A stretch of 64,000 nt of DNA from CAYQDB01 sp964416195 (GTDB lineage: Bacteria > Zixibacteria > MSB-5A5 > GN15 > FEB-12), in contig CAYQDB010000002.1 of the NCBI GenBank assembly GCA_964416195.1, forward strand, positions 169,467-233,466, read 5' to 3'. Made by a program: the position numbers and the translations under genes. Under the pieces are notes generated by a model. That model had not been told where the DNA came from and made no database searches. It saw only the letters and a program-made list of their open reading frames with translations. This document shows positions 8,391-17,598 of this stretch, piece after piece. How positions within the stretch are numbered: position 1 is the stretch's first letter; each line of letters starts with the position of its first letter.

Positions 8391-10678
8391 GTATCGATGC
8401 CGCAAGCTCGGGGGATACAGTTTTCGTTGCCGTTGGCACCTACGTTGAGAACGTTGTCATTGACAAAACCATCAGCCTGATTGGAGAAGCCGAGAATAGC
8501 ACCATTATCGATGGTTCAAACAATGGCGACGTTGTACTTATAACTGCCAACGGGGTCACTATCAGGAACTTCTCTATAGAAAACGGCGGGGGCTTTCAAT
8601 GCCCGGCGGTTGATATCGATGCCGGTATAGAGATCAAGGATGCTGATAGTTGTGTCATTGAGTTTTGCAATTTGGAAGATAATAATGCCGCCGGCCTGGC
8701 TTTGATGGCGTCTTCCTATAATACAGTTGCCCAGTGCGTAGTTATCAATAATCCGGTCGGTATTTGGTTTTATGGCTCGGATACGGGTCCTTTCGAGGAA
8801 AATGCCGAGAATAAAATTGTAAACAACAAAATCTGGGTTAACACTAGCTATGGCATCAAACTCGATCACTGGTCTTACCACCATCGCTCCAATCTTATTC
8901 GTGGAAATTTCCTGTACTACAACGGTAAGGGTATCTACATGATCACCTGCGAGCAGAACGAGGTTTCCCACAACCAGTTCCTCTATAACCAGAATTATGC
9001 CGTCGACCTGTCTATGTGCATGTGTGAGGGACAATACAACGAGTTTCATCACAACAGCTTTGTCAGCAGCGGCACCAACCCCAGTCAGGCCAGTGATAAT
9101 GGGGAAGGAATCGACTACTGGTACTTCCAATCAGACCAAGAAGGAAACTACTGGTCTGACTACACAGGCGAGGACAATAACAGCGACGGCATCGGTGATA
9201 CTCCGTATGACATAGACGGCTCGGATGGCAGCCAGGATTTGTATCCCCTGATGGAACCTGAAGATGCTGACGACGACGGCATTATCGACAGCGTTGATAA
9301 CTGCCCGGATGTTCACAACCCTAGCCAGGGTGATTCAGACTGTGACTTTGTCGGGAATATGTGTGACGAGTGCACCGACTATGATGGCGATGGGTTTGGT
9401 GACCCCGGTCACCCGGAGAACATCTGTGCGCTGGACAATTGCCCGGAAGTTTTCAATCCCGCCCAGGAGGATTTCGACAGCGACGGCGTCGGTGACTCTT
9501 GTGACTACTTGTATAGCACTTATGATGATGTCTGGACTGATTGCATCGGGCTGCGAGTGAGCAACAATGGAAACTTCGGCAAAGAGGGTGTTGGCGGACA
9601 CAACCTCGATTACTCCTGGTACGGCGGTGAGTGCGATCCTGATGCGGAAGTCTACCTTTTCGATGGTACTCCTTTAATCTGTTACATCGACGGTGCGGAT
9701 ACTATTGCCGACTATGCGCTGTTTGGTAAGAACTCCTTCCATATGATGGGCAGCGGCAACCCGACCGTACCGACCGAATCAGAGCCGGACTACGATATCT
9801 ATCGTACGGGTACCTTCACAACGTTTGACTTCACAATTGGGTTGGAGAAAATCTGGTGGGCGCCCAAGGGTCTGGATACCTGTGAGTTTGTCATTCAGGT
9901 TTATAAGATATACCCTTTTGATGGCAGCCAGCATGAGGGTATCTCCATCGGTCAGGGGATCGATTGGGATATTCCATCTGATGATGGTTCAAAGAACACC
10001 GGCGGCTTCGATGCTGACCACAAGCTGATATATCAGCGCGGTATCGAAATCGACGGCCAGGGATGCCAACCCAACGACACCCGTTTCGGCGGACATGCAC
10101 TCTTGGGCTTTTACATCAGCGATACCTGTGCGCTGAACTCCGGCGTTCAACCGCATGGGGCATATACCGCATCAAATCCGGATTATCTTTGGCCTAACCA
10201 CGGCTTTGTTCCTTCAGAATTGTATATCATGATGAAAGATACCGGCTACAGTGTCTGCCCTGATTCTATCGACCAGCACACGGTTATGACATTTTTTGCC
10301 GACCAGACCATCGGCCCCAACGACACCATCTGCATTTACTCGGTGTTGACAACTGTGAGAAATGGTACCCTCGATGACTTGCTCAACAACGTTGAGAAAG
10401 CCCGACAATGGTTTAATAATCATATAAGGCACGCCTGCTCTTGCTGTGACCACCGGGGCAATGTCGACCATATTATCGGTGTAGGTGGTCCTATCGATGT
10501 AAGCGATCTGACTTACCTGGTGGCCTACCTTTTTAGCACGGGTTCACCCCCACCGTGTATGGAAGAAGGCAACATCGATGGTATTGTCGGCGTTGGTGGA
10601 TCGATTGACGTGGCCGACCTGACATATCTGGTTGCTTATCTATTCCAGAGCGGCCCGGAGCCTCCGCCCTGTCCGTGA
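8291..10678 (+). CDS. Secreted beta-helix / thrombospondin type 3 / dockerin-like protein
   Basis: The protein has 795 residues from ATG 8291. This start is preferred because it opens a clean signal peptide (MKKVLFIAALVLLAPSIYA). Residues about 20-300 are NosD/CASH-like beta-helix repeats, starting IQAGIDAASSGDTVFVAVGTY. Residues about 320-420 hold calcium-binding thrombospondin type 3 repeats of the form DxDxDGxGDxxDNCP. A roughly 290-residue domain follows that I do not recognise. The C-terminal 80 residues are a paired dockerin-like tail (IIGVGGPIDVSDLTYLV and GSIDVADLTYLV). The protein is predicted to be extracellular and calcium-binding. Its promoter and signal segment were duplicated at 16.8-17.1 kb. 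Confidence 0.85.
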   Translation: MKKVLFIAALVLLAPSIYATIINVPMDQPTIQAGIDAASSGDTVFVAVGTYVENVVIDKTISLIGEAENSTIIDGSNNGDVVLITANGVTIRNFSIENGGGFQCPAVDIDAGIEIKDADSCVIEFCNLEDNNAAGLALMASSYNTVAQCVVINNPVGIWFYGSDTGPFEENAENKIVNNKIWVNTSYGIKLDHWSYHHRSNLIRGNFLYYNGKGIYMITCEQNEVSHNQFLYNQNYAVDLSMCMCEGQYNEFHHNSFVSSGTNPSQASDNGEGIDYWYFQSDQEGNYWSDYTGEDNNSDGIGDTPYDIDGSDGSQDLYPLMEPEDADDDGIIDSVDNCPDVHNPSQGDSDCDFVGNMCDECTDYDGDGFGDPGHPENICALDNCPEVFNPAQEDFDSDGVGDSCDYLYSTYDDVWTDCIGLRVSNNGNFGKEGVGGHNLDYSWYGGECDPDAEVYLFDGTPLICYIDGADTIADYALFGKNSFHMMGSGNPTVPTESEPDYDIYRTGTFTTFDFTIGLEKIWWAPKGLDTCEFVIQVYKIYPFDGSQHEGISIGQGIDWDIPSDDGSKNTGGFDADHKLIYQRGIEIDGQGCQPNDTRFGGHALLGFYISDTCALNSGVQPHGAYTASNPDYLWPNHGFVPSELYIMMKDTGYSVCPDSIDQHTVMTFFADQTIGPNDTICIYSVLTTVRNGTLDDLLNNVEKARQWFNNHIRHACSCCDHRGNVDHIIGVGGPIDVSDLTYLVAYLFSTGSPPPCMEEGNIDGIVGVGGSIDVADLTYLVAYLFQSGPEPPPCP

Positions 10679-10793
10679 TAGCTACTATTTCGTGGCTATC
10701 AGGCAACGGGTGAACTTTCCAGCCAGTGCTCGTGCAGACAATAACAGAAAACAAATAACAGAGTTCAGGTACAATCAGTAGTTGTACATACCC

Positions 10794-10982
10794 AATCGTG
10801 ACCTTTGGCAAGATAAGGCCGGGACAGTCACCGCAATTGCCAATGGACACCAACTCAAGCTCGTCATCTTTGAAGCGGGCAAATTCCCCTTCCCTTGTGC
10901 TGATAGCTTTCAGGCACTTCTCACAGGCTATGCACAACGGGTTATGTATTCTCTTGCAACTCACCAATACCACTCTCACCAT
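10794..10982 (-). pseudogene. Truncated CGGC-domain protein
   Basis: A strong ribosome binding site (GGGAGGAGG) precedes ATG at 10982, and about 63 codons match the start of CGGC-domain proteins: VRVVLVSCKRI, then CIACEKC and NCGDCPGL. These Cys clusters are the putative metal-binding residues of that family. After PKVT the homology stops, and the frame runs on as antisense of the neighbouring dockerin gene. The family is usually about twice as long or more, so this copy has lost its 3' part. Loss of the end next to the beta-helix gene suggests rearrangement at that junction. Confidence 0.65.
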
Positions 10983-11266
10983 GGTATAAACCTCCTCCCT
11001 GCAGGTTAGTATCTCTAACTGATTCAGTCGTATTAAGGCAACTCCGCTGATACTACAGGCCTTCTTGTACGACAGGGTTGATATCCGATCTCCCTATGAA
11101 TATCTCGTGAAGCTGGACATTGCGTGATCGTAGTTGTATCTTCCACCGATTGAAGCCTTTGCAGACACATTGTCTTCGTTATCGCGGGCGTCTTGCCAGA
11201 ATCGGGGCGTGACGATAATGCCTGCTGAGGCAGTACGGCAAAACAACCCGGTTTACAGGTGAGGTT

Positions 11267-11806
11267 ATGGAAGAATACTTCAGGCAGCTTATAGAAAGCA
11301 TCGGCGAGGACAGCAATCGCCAGGGTCTACGCGACACACCAAAGAGAGCGGCGGAGGCCTTACGGTTTCTGACCCAGGGCTACGGACAAGACATTGATGA
11401 GATTGTCAGAAGCGGCGTCTTTGACACCGACACGAAACAGATGATACTGGTCAAAGATATCGAGTTATACTCCCTCTGCGAGCATCACCTGCTTCCTTTT
11501 ATAGGTAAGTGCCACGTAGCTTACATCCCGGATGGAAAGGTGGTCGGCCTGTCAAAAGTGGCCAGGATTGTCGACGTGTTTGCGCGAAGGCTGCAAATCC
11601 AGGAGAGACTTACCAAACAGATCGCCGATGCCATTATGAAGTATACAGACGCGGCCGGAGTTGCTGTCGTTATCGAAGCGCAGCACCTCTGTATGACGAT
11701 GCGAGGCGTCCAGAAACAGAACTCAATTATGACTACGTCCTATATGTTGGGGGAGTTCCAGGACGACCCTTCAACACGAGCCGAGTTCCTGAGCCTGATC
11801 AAGTAA
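11267..11806 (+). CDS. folE: GTP cyclohydrolase I
   Basis: The protein has 179 residues, the usual length of the catalytic form. It converts GTP to 7,8-dihydroneopterin triphosphate, the first step of folate and tetrahydropterin synthesis, and also feeds queuosine synthesis. Visible motifs are LRDTPKRAAEAL near residue 21, the zinc-binding LCEHHLLPF with a later QHLCMTMRG (Cys and two His ligands), and the active-site region YIPDGKVVGLSKVARIVD. The start at 11267 follows AGGTGAGGTT. The gene stands alone, with intergenic DNA on both sides. The window also has a QueT-type transporter near its end, but no linkage is implied. Confidence 0.96.
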   Translation: MEEYFRQLIESIGEDSNRQGLRDTPKRAAEALRFLTQGYGQDIDEIVRSGVFDTDTKQMILVKDIELYSLCEHHLLPFIGKCHVAYIPDGKVVGLSKVARIVDVFARRLQIQERLTKQIADAIMKYTDAAGVAVVIEAQHLCMTMRGVQKQNSIMTTSYMLGEFQDDPSTRAEFLSLIK

Positions 11807-11939
11807 TACAGAATCATATCTGCCGGCTTTTCCAATAAACAGGATGGCCATAATTATTCAGGGATTCATAATTAATGACCCGGATATCCAAACCCGGCTT
11901 TTATTTTGCTATTTCCTGCAAAGGGGTTAACTTAGCGTC

Positions 11940-13808
11940 ATGATCGGCAGACGTACCGCAAAACGAATCAGCAGGCATCAGATCTGGCTCGTGCCTCTTT
12001 TTATATTCCTGGCAGCTTTTGCGGTTCGGCTGGTCTATCTCAACCAGATCAAGTCCATTCCAACGTTCAATTACCCTGTAATGGACGAGAAATACCACGT
12101 AGACCTGGCGCAAAAGACCAACTCCGATGAGGGGTTGGGTGATGAGCCATTCTATCGCGCCCCCTTGTATCCATATTTCTTTGCCGCGCTCTACAAGATT
12201 ACGAAGGGGTCTCTGTACTGGCCGCGCTTTATCCAGATACTGCTGGGCTCGTTCTTGCCATTGCTGGTGTTTTTGTTCGGATTGCGGATATTTGACCGCA
12301 GGGTAGCTTTTTGGTCATCGGTGATTACAGTCTTTTACCCAACGTTCCTCTACTATGACGCCACCCTGCTGATCACTTCCCTGATGGTTCTACTGACGGC
12401 TTTGTTGACATGGCAGTTGTATCGCTGCCAAAGAAATACGAAGTTAGTTAATTTTGTCATAGCCGGGATACTACTGGGTATTGCGGGGTTGGCACGCCCC
12501 AATATCCTTCTTTTCGGCCCGGCGCTGCTGATCTGGATATGGCTCGTGATCAAACCGCAACTGGGCCCAAAGAAGGCACTCGTTCGGTATCTCATAATTG
12601 GCCTTGCCTCCCTGGTGGTAATCCTGCCGGTTACAGCACGAAACTATGCGGCCTCACGAGACTTCGTTCTTATCGCTTGGCAAGGTGGGTTCAACTTTTT
12701 CCTGGGCAACAATCGGCAGTCCACAGGATGGTCGGCAACGACACCGGGCATCGACCAGACCTGGGAAGGAGGGTACAGGCAAGCCATCGCCATCGCCGAG
12801 CAGAACTCCGGAAGGCCACTGAAGCGGTCAGAAGTGTCCGATTTCTGGTATGGCCAAGCCTGGAATGAAATCAAGAGGTCCCCATCTTCATTCCTTGCTC
12901 TTCAGATCAAGAAACTCCGTCTTTTCATTAATGGTTATGAGATCCCCAACAACCAGGATATATATCTGGCGCGGCAGTTCGCTCCGATTCTACGTCCCCT
13001 GATGTTTACCGGCTTAGTCTTTTTTCCCTACGGCATTCTTGTCCCACTGGCAATCCTCGGACTGGCGCTGTCGCTAGCTCGCTGGCGGACCTACCTGCCG
13101 ATCTACCTGGTCATCTTGTCGTACCTTGCTTCTTTGCTTCTGTTTTTCGTCTGTGCCCGCTATCGTCAGCCGCTGATTCCGTTCCTGATTCTATTCGCCG
13201 TCTATAGTGTAACCCGACTCATTGAGTTCGTAAGAAAGATGGATGGCAAGAATGTCGCCGTATTCATGGCTGTTTTTGCGCTTCTTATTGTTGAGTGCAA
13301 CCATGACATGCTTGGCCTTGACCCCAAGCGTACCGAAGCCGAGAATCATCTGCTGCTTGGCAATGCCTTTCTGGACCAGCGCGATCCGGCGAAGGCGGAG
13401 GACGAATTCCGCAAGGCGGTTGCCGTCGATCCTACCTTTGCGCAGGGGTACAACAATCTTGGCATGTTAAGCGCCAATCGTGGGCAGCTATTCCAAGCTG
13501 CTGGATACTTCCTGAAAGCCCTTGAGTTGGACCCGGAGACCGTTGAGACATATTTCAATCTTGCCACGACTTACCTCGACCGTGGAGACACGAAGTCAGC
13601 CATCACCATTTTGGAGCGCGTCCGTGAGATCCATCCTCTCAACGATTTCGTTCACCTGAAACTGGGAATGACCTACTACGAAGCTGGACGAATTGACGAC
13701 GCCAAGAAGTCTGTCGAGCAGAGTCTGCGGTTAAATCCGCAGAGCGAACTGAACCGACAGGTCTACCGGCAAATTCTCGAAGCCGCCACCGATACGACAT
13801 CAAATTAG
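11940..13808 (+). CDS. Membrane glycosyltransferase (GT39/ArnT-like) with C-terminal TPR repeats
   Basis: The protein has 622 residues. The N-terminal part (about 1-440) has around ten hydrophobic segments and the start pattern of dolichyl-phosphate-mannose type transferases: a first membrane helix, then an acidic periplasmic loop (YPVMDEKYHVDLA) and PFYRAPLYPYF. Such enzymes move a sugar from a lipid carrier to a protein or lipid on the outer face of the inner membrane. Residues about 455-610 are four TPR units, each with the A.....A...P pattern, and may bind a partner or acceptor. Donor and acceptor are unknown. The gene is probably monocistronic, with a GC-rich hairpin downstream. Confidence 0.8.
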   Translation: MIGRRTAKRISRHQIWLVPLFIFLAAFAVRLVYLNQIKSIPTFNYPVMDEKYHVDLAQKTNSDEGLGDEPFYRAPLYPYFFAALYKITKGSLYWPRFIQILLGSFLPLLVFLFGLRIFDRRVAFWSSVITVFYPTFLYYDATLLITSLMVLLTALLTWQLYRCQRNTKLVNFVIAGILLGIAGLARPNILLFGPALLIWIWLVIKPQLGPKKALVRYLIIGLASLVVILPVTARNYAASRDFVLIAWQGGFNFFLGNNRQSTGWSATTPGIDQTWEGGYRQAIAIAEQNSGRPLKRSEVSDFWYGQAWNEIKRSPSSFLALQIKKLRLFINGYEIPNNQDIYLARQFAPILRPLMFTGLVFFPYGILVPLAILGLALSLARWRTYLPIYLVILSYLASLLLFFVCARYRQPLIPFLILFAVYSVTRLIEFVRKMDGKNVAVFMAVFALLIVECNHDMLGLDPKRTEAENHLLLGNAFLDQRDPAKAEDEFRKAVAVDPTFAQGYNNLGMLSANRGQLFQAAGYFLKALELDPETVETYFNLATTYLDRGDTKSAITILERVREIHPLNDFVHLKLGMTYYEAGRIDDAKKSVEQSLRLNPQSELNRQVYRQILEAATDTTSN

Positions 13809-13900
13809 GCTGGCGCAGATGTGGACATCCGCCACCCACAACGCTTACGTATTGTAACACATATAATTATGGGATATTTATAAAGGATTACATAAGAATA

Positions 13901-13922
13901 CCCCCCGACTTAAGCCGGGGGG
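13901..13922. terminator. GC-rich hairpin after the glycosyltransferase gene
   Basis: CCCCCCG pairs with CGGGGGG around a short CTTAAG-containing loop, about 95 bases after the stop at 13808. No clear T-run follows. It resembles both a terminator and the end hairpins of IS200/IS605-type elements, and no tnpB frame was found nearby. Confidence 0.45.
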
Positions 13923-14143
13923 GTTCATAAAATTTAGTAATACTGTATGGAAGTTGCCCACGGTCTCTGCCGCGTCTTACGGCGGGATCGGGCTACACAC
14001 CCGATCTTCCCATACGCGGGCCTTCCATAATCAATATCGACAATGCTAAACAGTTTGTCAAGTGGAATTTTGTTTTTTTAGACAACACCTGCAAGGATGT
14101 GCTAAACGAACAAGGTCACTATTGCCGACAACCAGCCAAACAA

Positions 14144-14171
14144 CGGCCGTCCCTTAGTCAAGAGACGGCCG
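14144..14171 (-). terminator. Terminator-like hairpin after the 793-aa dockerin protein gene
   Basis: On the minus strand CGGCCGTC and GACGGCCG form an eight-base perfect stem with a 12-base loop. This lies 30 bases after the stop of the minus-strand gene ending at 14201, and TTGTTTGG follows. The position and stem support a terminator, although the T-tract is imperfect. Confidence 0.6.
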
Positions 14172-14200
14172 CTATTGTATTCAAACTGCTAATCAAACAG

Positions 14201-16582
14201 CTACGGACAGGGCGGTGGCGGAGGGCCGAGCAGGAATATGTAGTAGACAAGATAGGTCACGTCGGAAACATCAATGGGTACACCGGGAGTAGACTCTATA
14301 GCATCAACGTTACCTTCTTCTTCGCATGGGATCGGTGGGCCGCTTATAAACAAGAAGTTAACTAAGTAGGTCAAGTCGGCTATGTCAATCGGCGTTCCGG
14401 GAATACTTTCCATATGGTCAACATTACCACGATCCTGACAGCAGCAGGCATCGCCAACACCATCGCTATCTGCATCAGCCTGACTTGGATTGGCCGTGTC
14501 GGGACAATTGTCAAGGGCACAAATGTTCTCAGGGAAACCCGGATCGCCGAAGCCGTCGCCGTCTTTGTCAGTGCAGGTGTCACAAACGTCGCCTTCGCCA
14601 TCCTCATCATAGTCTTCCTGATCTGGGTTATGCACAAACGTGCAATTATCATCACAATCAGTGGTCACGCCGCCGGTGCACGGATTATCGCCTACCACTC
14701 CGCTGGCGTCGCCATCGTCAGGAATCCCATCGCCGTCAGAATCCTGCACAAGGTTGGTATTTGCCCAATGCAAGAAAATGGTGGTGTCATCGGGAAGACC
14801 TGGTTGATATTCCCAGATCACCTTCATGGCGCCATCAGCGATGTCGGCTGACCGATATTCCGAGACGACATGATCATCGCCACTGATGGCCTCGGGCGTT
14901 CCCCAGGTGGCGCCACCGTCAGTGCTGAGAACCATGTACAGGGTATTGTCAGCAACGTAAGTGCACAGGAACTGGGGACCCACAACATGGGCCACGCGCG
15001 GATAGCGCTCGTCAGCTCCGGTTGCCACGACGACGCCAGTTGAAAGAAGCGAAACCCCGTTGGTATCTTCAGGATCATACCAGCAGATGATGTCGTGATC
15101 GGTAGTATCAGTGTCTTCGGCATACTCAGTTACGATGACGATACTTCCGTTGTGCACCGCCACCGCCGGGTGCTGGGCGTACTGACCCGGATCCATGGAG
15201 TAGATCCAGCCGCCGCTATAGGTGTCATCGTCCATATTGCTAAACAGATCGCGCCGAATCACAAGCTGCCACTGATTATCGTCCGTACTCCACCAATCAT
15301 AGACGGCGTATGAGAGTGTGCTGACCTTGTCGATGTCGCACATGGTGGTAGCGCAACCATTGAGGTTGTTGAACCAGCTTATACTCGCATAACCCTCGAT
15401 CGTCGTATCGATTTCATAAAACAGGTGAGGAGCATCGGCCAGATCAGGGTCAGGATATGTGGAGCTGTGAACCATGGACATGACACCAAATGCATAGTCG
15501 CCGGGCCGTTGGCTGAACTCTCCACCGGTGTCACAGGCGACATCGGCCATCTTCATGTCGTGCCACCCGTAGTTCTGCCAGGGCCAAGAGCTCAGTACCC
15601 AGGTGCCGTTGTTTGCAGCATTGAGAAATTGGTGCAGATGTGTCCCGCCACCGTTGTTATAGGTTGCCGGCGGAACAAATGTGCCGTAAAATGTCGTGTC
15701 AAATCCCCAGTAATCTAAAGATGCATATTTAGCCCAGCCATTGATCGACCAATAACTGGCCGGCTCAAAGGACGCTCCGTCATTAAAGGAAGGTTGCCAG
15801 TATAGCTGAGAATCCAGACCATTGTTGAATGAAAACCCCAGCATAAGAGTTCCGCCCCCGTTGTCAGCAAATCCCGGCCAGCGATTGACGGAATCAGTGA
15901 GCTGCGGGGCAGGCTCAGCATCGCAGTAGATCACATAATTGCCCTGCCCGGGAGGAATCTGATAATCACCGTCGACCACAATGTAGTACGTGATACCCGA
16001 ATTCATAGGCACATCCTCAACCCCTGATCGAGGCTGTGAGCAACTGCCATCATAGCGGTTGCAGGCGACCATCGTATCCTCGTTGGTCTGGTAAACCCAC
16101 ATGTAAGTATAATAGTCGCCGTAGTCAGTATCGCATAAGCTGATATCGACCAGCTCGTCCACACCCGGTGTATATGCGTATACTACATCCGGATTGGCAG
16201 GCACCTGAGGTGGGGTACAGGTTTCCTGATAGTCGTCGTTGTAACCTATCGTCGTGCCGCTATCAACAAATGGCATCCCCGGTATTACAGTAGCCGTGGC
16301 GATATCCTCGCCTCCCTGGCGGCTGGAGGTGTAAACTACTTCCGGTTCGGGCGGGGTAGCCTCCAGGGTTACTGATTCTCCTTTCAGTGTAAGCGACTGA
16401 CGGTCAAAGGAAACATTTCGAACAGAAGCCTTCCTGAGGGTCAGGTTCTTCAGGTTCCCACTGCCGCCGTCTTCGGCAGGTACTGCCGTTGTTTGCTCAG
16501 ACGGCGTTGCTGTCCAGACGAGCGAGAACAAAGCGATCAGACAAGCAAAACTCGCCAGTAAAGTAGTTAATCGCAATTTCAT
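14201..16582 (-). CDS. Secreted protein with thrombospondin type 3 and dockerin-like repeats
   Basis: The protein has 793 residues. The signal peptide is at residues 1-25 (LRLTTLLASFACLIALFSLV). Residues about 95-210 look like a pre-peptidase-type beta-sandwich domain (IGYNDDY..., ending GQGNYVIYCDAEP). Residues about 210-610 resemble a beta-propeller or sialidase-like fold with repeated SxDGGxTW-type and aromatic blocks, such as STDGGATWGTPE. Residues about 625-715 are thrombospondin type 3 calcium repeats. Two dockerin-like repeats close the protein, almost identical to those of the 3807-7115 protein. It is extracellular by prediction. No catalytic residues could be assigned. A hairpin terminator follows. 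Confidence 0.8.
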   Translation of the reverse strand: MKLRLTTLLASFACLIALFSLVWTATPSEQTTAVPAEDGGSGNLKNLTLRKASVRNVSFDRQSLTLKGESVTLEATPPEPEVVYTSSRQGGEDIATATVIPGMPFVDSGTTIGYNDDYQETCTPPQVPANPDVVYAYTPGVDELVDISLCDTDYGDYYTYMWVYQTNEDTMVACNRYDGSCSQPRSGVEDVPMNSGITYYIVVDGDYQIPPGQGNYVIYCDAEPAPQLTDSVNRWPGFADNGGGTLMLGFSFNNGLDSQLYWQPSFNDGASFEPASYWSINGWAKYASLDYWGFDTTFYGTFVPPATYNNGGGTHLHQFLNAANNGTWVLSSWPWQNYGWHDMKMADVACDTGGEFSQRPGDYAFGVMSMVHSSTYPDPDLADAPHLFYEIDTTIEGYASISWFNNLNGCATTMCDIDKVSTLSYAVYDWWSTDDNQWQLVIRRDLFSNMDDDTYSGGWIYSMDPGQYAQHPAVAVHNGSIVIVTEYAEDTDTTDHDIICWYDPEDTNGVSLLSTGVVVATGADERYPRVAHVVGPQFLCTYVADNTLYMVLSTDGGATWGTPEAISGDDHVVSEYRSADIADGAMKVIWEYQPGLPDDTTIFLHWANTNLVQDSDGDGIPDDGDASGVVGDNPCTGGVTTDCDDNCTFVHNPDQEDYDEDGEGDVCDTCTDKDGDGFGDPGFPENICALDNCPDTANPSQADADSDGVGDACCCQDRGNVDHMESIPGTPIDIADLTYLVNFLFISGPPIPCEEEGNVDAIESTPGVPIDVSDVTYLVYYIFLLGPPPPPCP

Positions 16583-16770
16583 AGACTCATACTCCTATGA
16601 TAGTTAAATGGTTGATATGTAATGCACTAGTTCATAAACAATGGGGGGCCTAGATAATTGGCGGTGTGATCACAGTCACAGTTAAATCATAGGCTCCTCC
16701 AAATTACCAATGGCTTCTGTCTAAAGATAAACCCAATCCTGTATTTGTCAAGTCTATTTGTAACTGTACC

Positions 16771-17109
16771 AGTAGAACTCAGCTCTTACATATAAGACGA
16801 AGAATCGAGAGGATAAGTTTCACTTTTTGGGCCCATTTTCTCCCAGCTCTCTATTAAGCAAACACAGCCCCCGCTACGAGCCCCTCCGACTTCCTGACAG
16901 ATCTATCACTCGGGTTGAGAAACACTGTTTTTTTATTCACAAAACGGCATGATTCATAGTATATTGGAATAGTCAATGTATACTACCATCGGGTTTCAGT
17001 GGAGACCCTATGAAAAAGGTTCTCTTTATTGCAGCATTGGTGCTTCCGGCGCCATCTATCTATGCAACTATCATCAATGTTCCAATGGACCAGCCGACCA
17101 TTCAGACCG
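16771..17109 (+). repeat. Copy 2 of the duplicated promoter plus signal-peptide block
   Basis: This block matches 8046-8390 across the upstream region, the -10 TATATT (16960-16965), the leader, and the first about 33 codons, with scattered substitutions and small indels. The homology breaks inside the beta-helix start (after CCATTCAG). The original orientation is kept. The substitution level indicates an old duplication and not an assembly artefact. Confidence 0.9.
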
Positions 17110-17222
17110 CTACCTCTAACCCCAACAGCACGACCGCACGCCGGGATGCACTTTCAGCCGCACCTTCCGGGTTGCGTGACCCAGTAAAAAATGCCTCCAA
17201 CAGCACCCGATCTACCGCCTAA
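17010..17222 (+). pseudogene. Truncated copy of the 806-aa beta-helix gene start
   Basis: From ATG 17010 the first about 32 residues (MKKVLFIAALVLPAPSIYA, then INVPMDQPTIQ) repeat the start of the 8291 gene. They are followed by about 38 unrelated Ser/Thr/Ala-rich residues and a stop. The promoter copy is intact, so a short secreted peptide of 70 residues could be made, but it looks like a gene relic. It lies just before tRNA-Pro. Confidence 0.75.
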
Positions 17223-17372
17223 TGAGTTCACTGCTAATTGGAATAAACCCCGTTTTTATCTGGGAACTTGTGAGTTGCATGCAACAGGCTTTTTCTGAGT
17301 GGTACGAGTGTGGCGATCTTCAGTGGATTAACTTCCCTTAGTGATCAGGAGAATTCTGGACGGCCCTTATAA

Positions 17373-17446
17373 TCGGGGTGAGAGGATTTGAACCTCCGAC
17401 ATCTTGCTCCCAAAGCAAGCGCGCTGCCTGACTGCGCTACACCCCG
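17373..17446 (-). tRNA. tRNA-Pro(UGG)
   Basis: Read on the minus strand it folds as a complete cloverleaf. The acceptor arm CGGGGTG pairs with CACCCCG, the anticodon stem CTTGC pairs with GCAAG around the loop TTTGGGA, and the T arm contains GGTTCAAATCC. The anticodon TGG (17410-17412) decodes CCA-type proline codons. The discriminator is A and no CCA is encoded. The 3' end faces the truncated duplicate at 17.0-17.2 kb. Confidence 0.95.
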
Positions 17447-17598
17447 ATGGTTGTTGGCAATGATAGCCCGCCACGTCAATTCTGTCAAGGTATAGTAAGT
17501 AGTAGGTCGGGTTCCGAATCAGCCAAAGGCAGATGAGAAACCCGACAGTAACGAACTGTTTCTTGCCAAACAGGGTTTTTCGGTTAAATTGTAGTTCT

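Noticed and set aside
10533..10982. A 149-residue minus-strand frame covering the CGGC start and antisense of the dockerin tail
   Set aside because: Only the first about 63 codons resemble a family; the remainder is antisense of the dockerin gene, so it is not a full gene.
13901..14040. Possible IS200/IS605 end with hairpin
   Set aside because: No tnpA or tnpB frame and no second end found; kept only as a hairpin.
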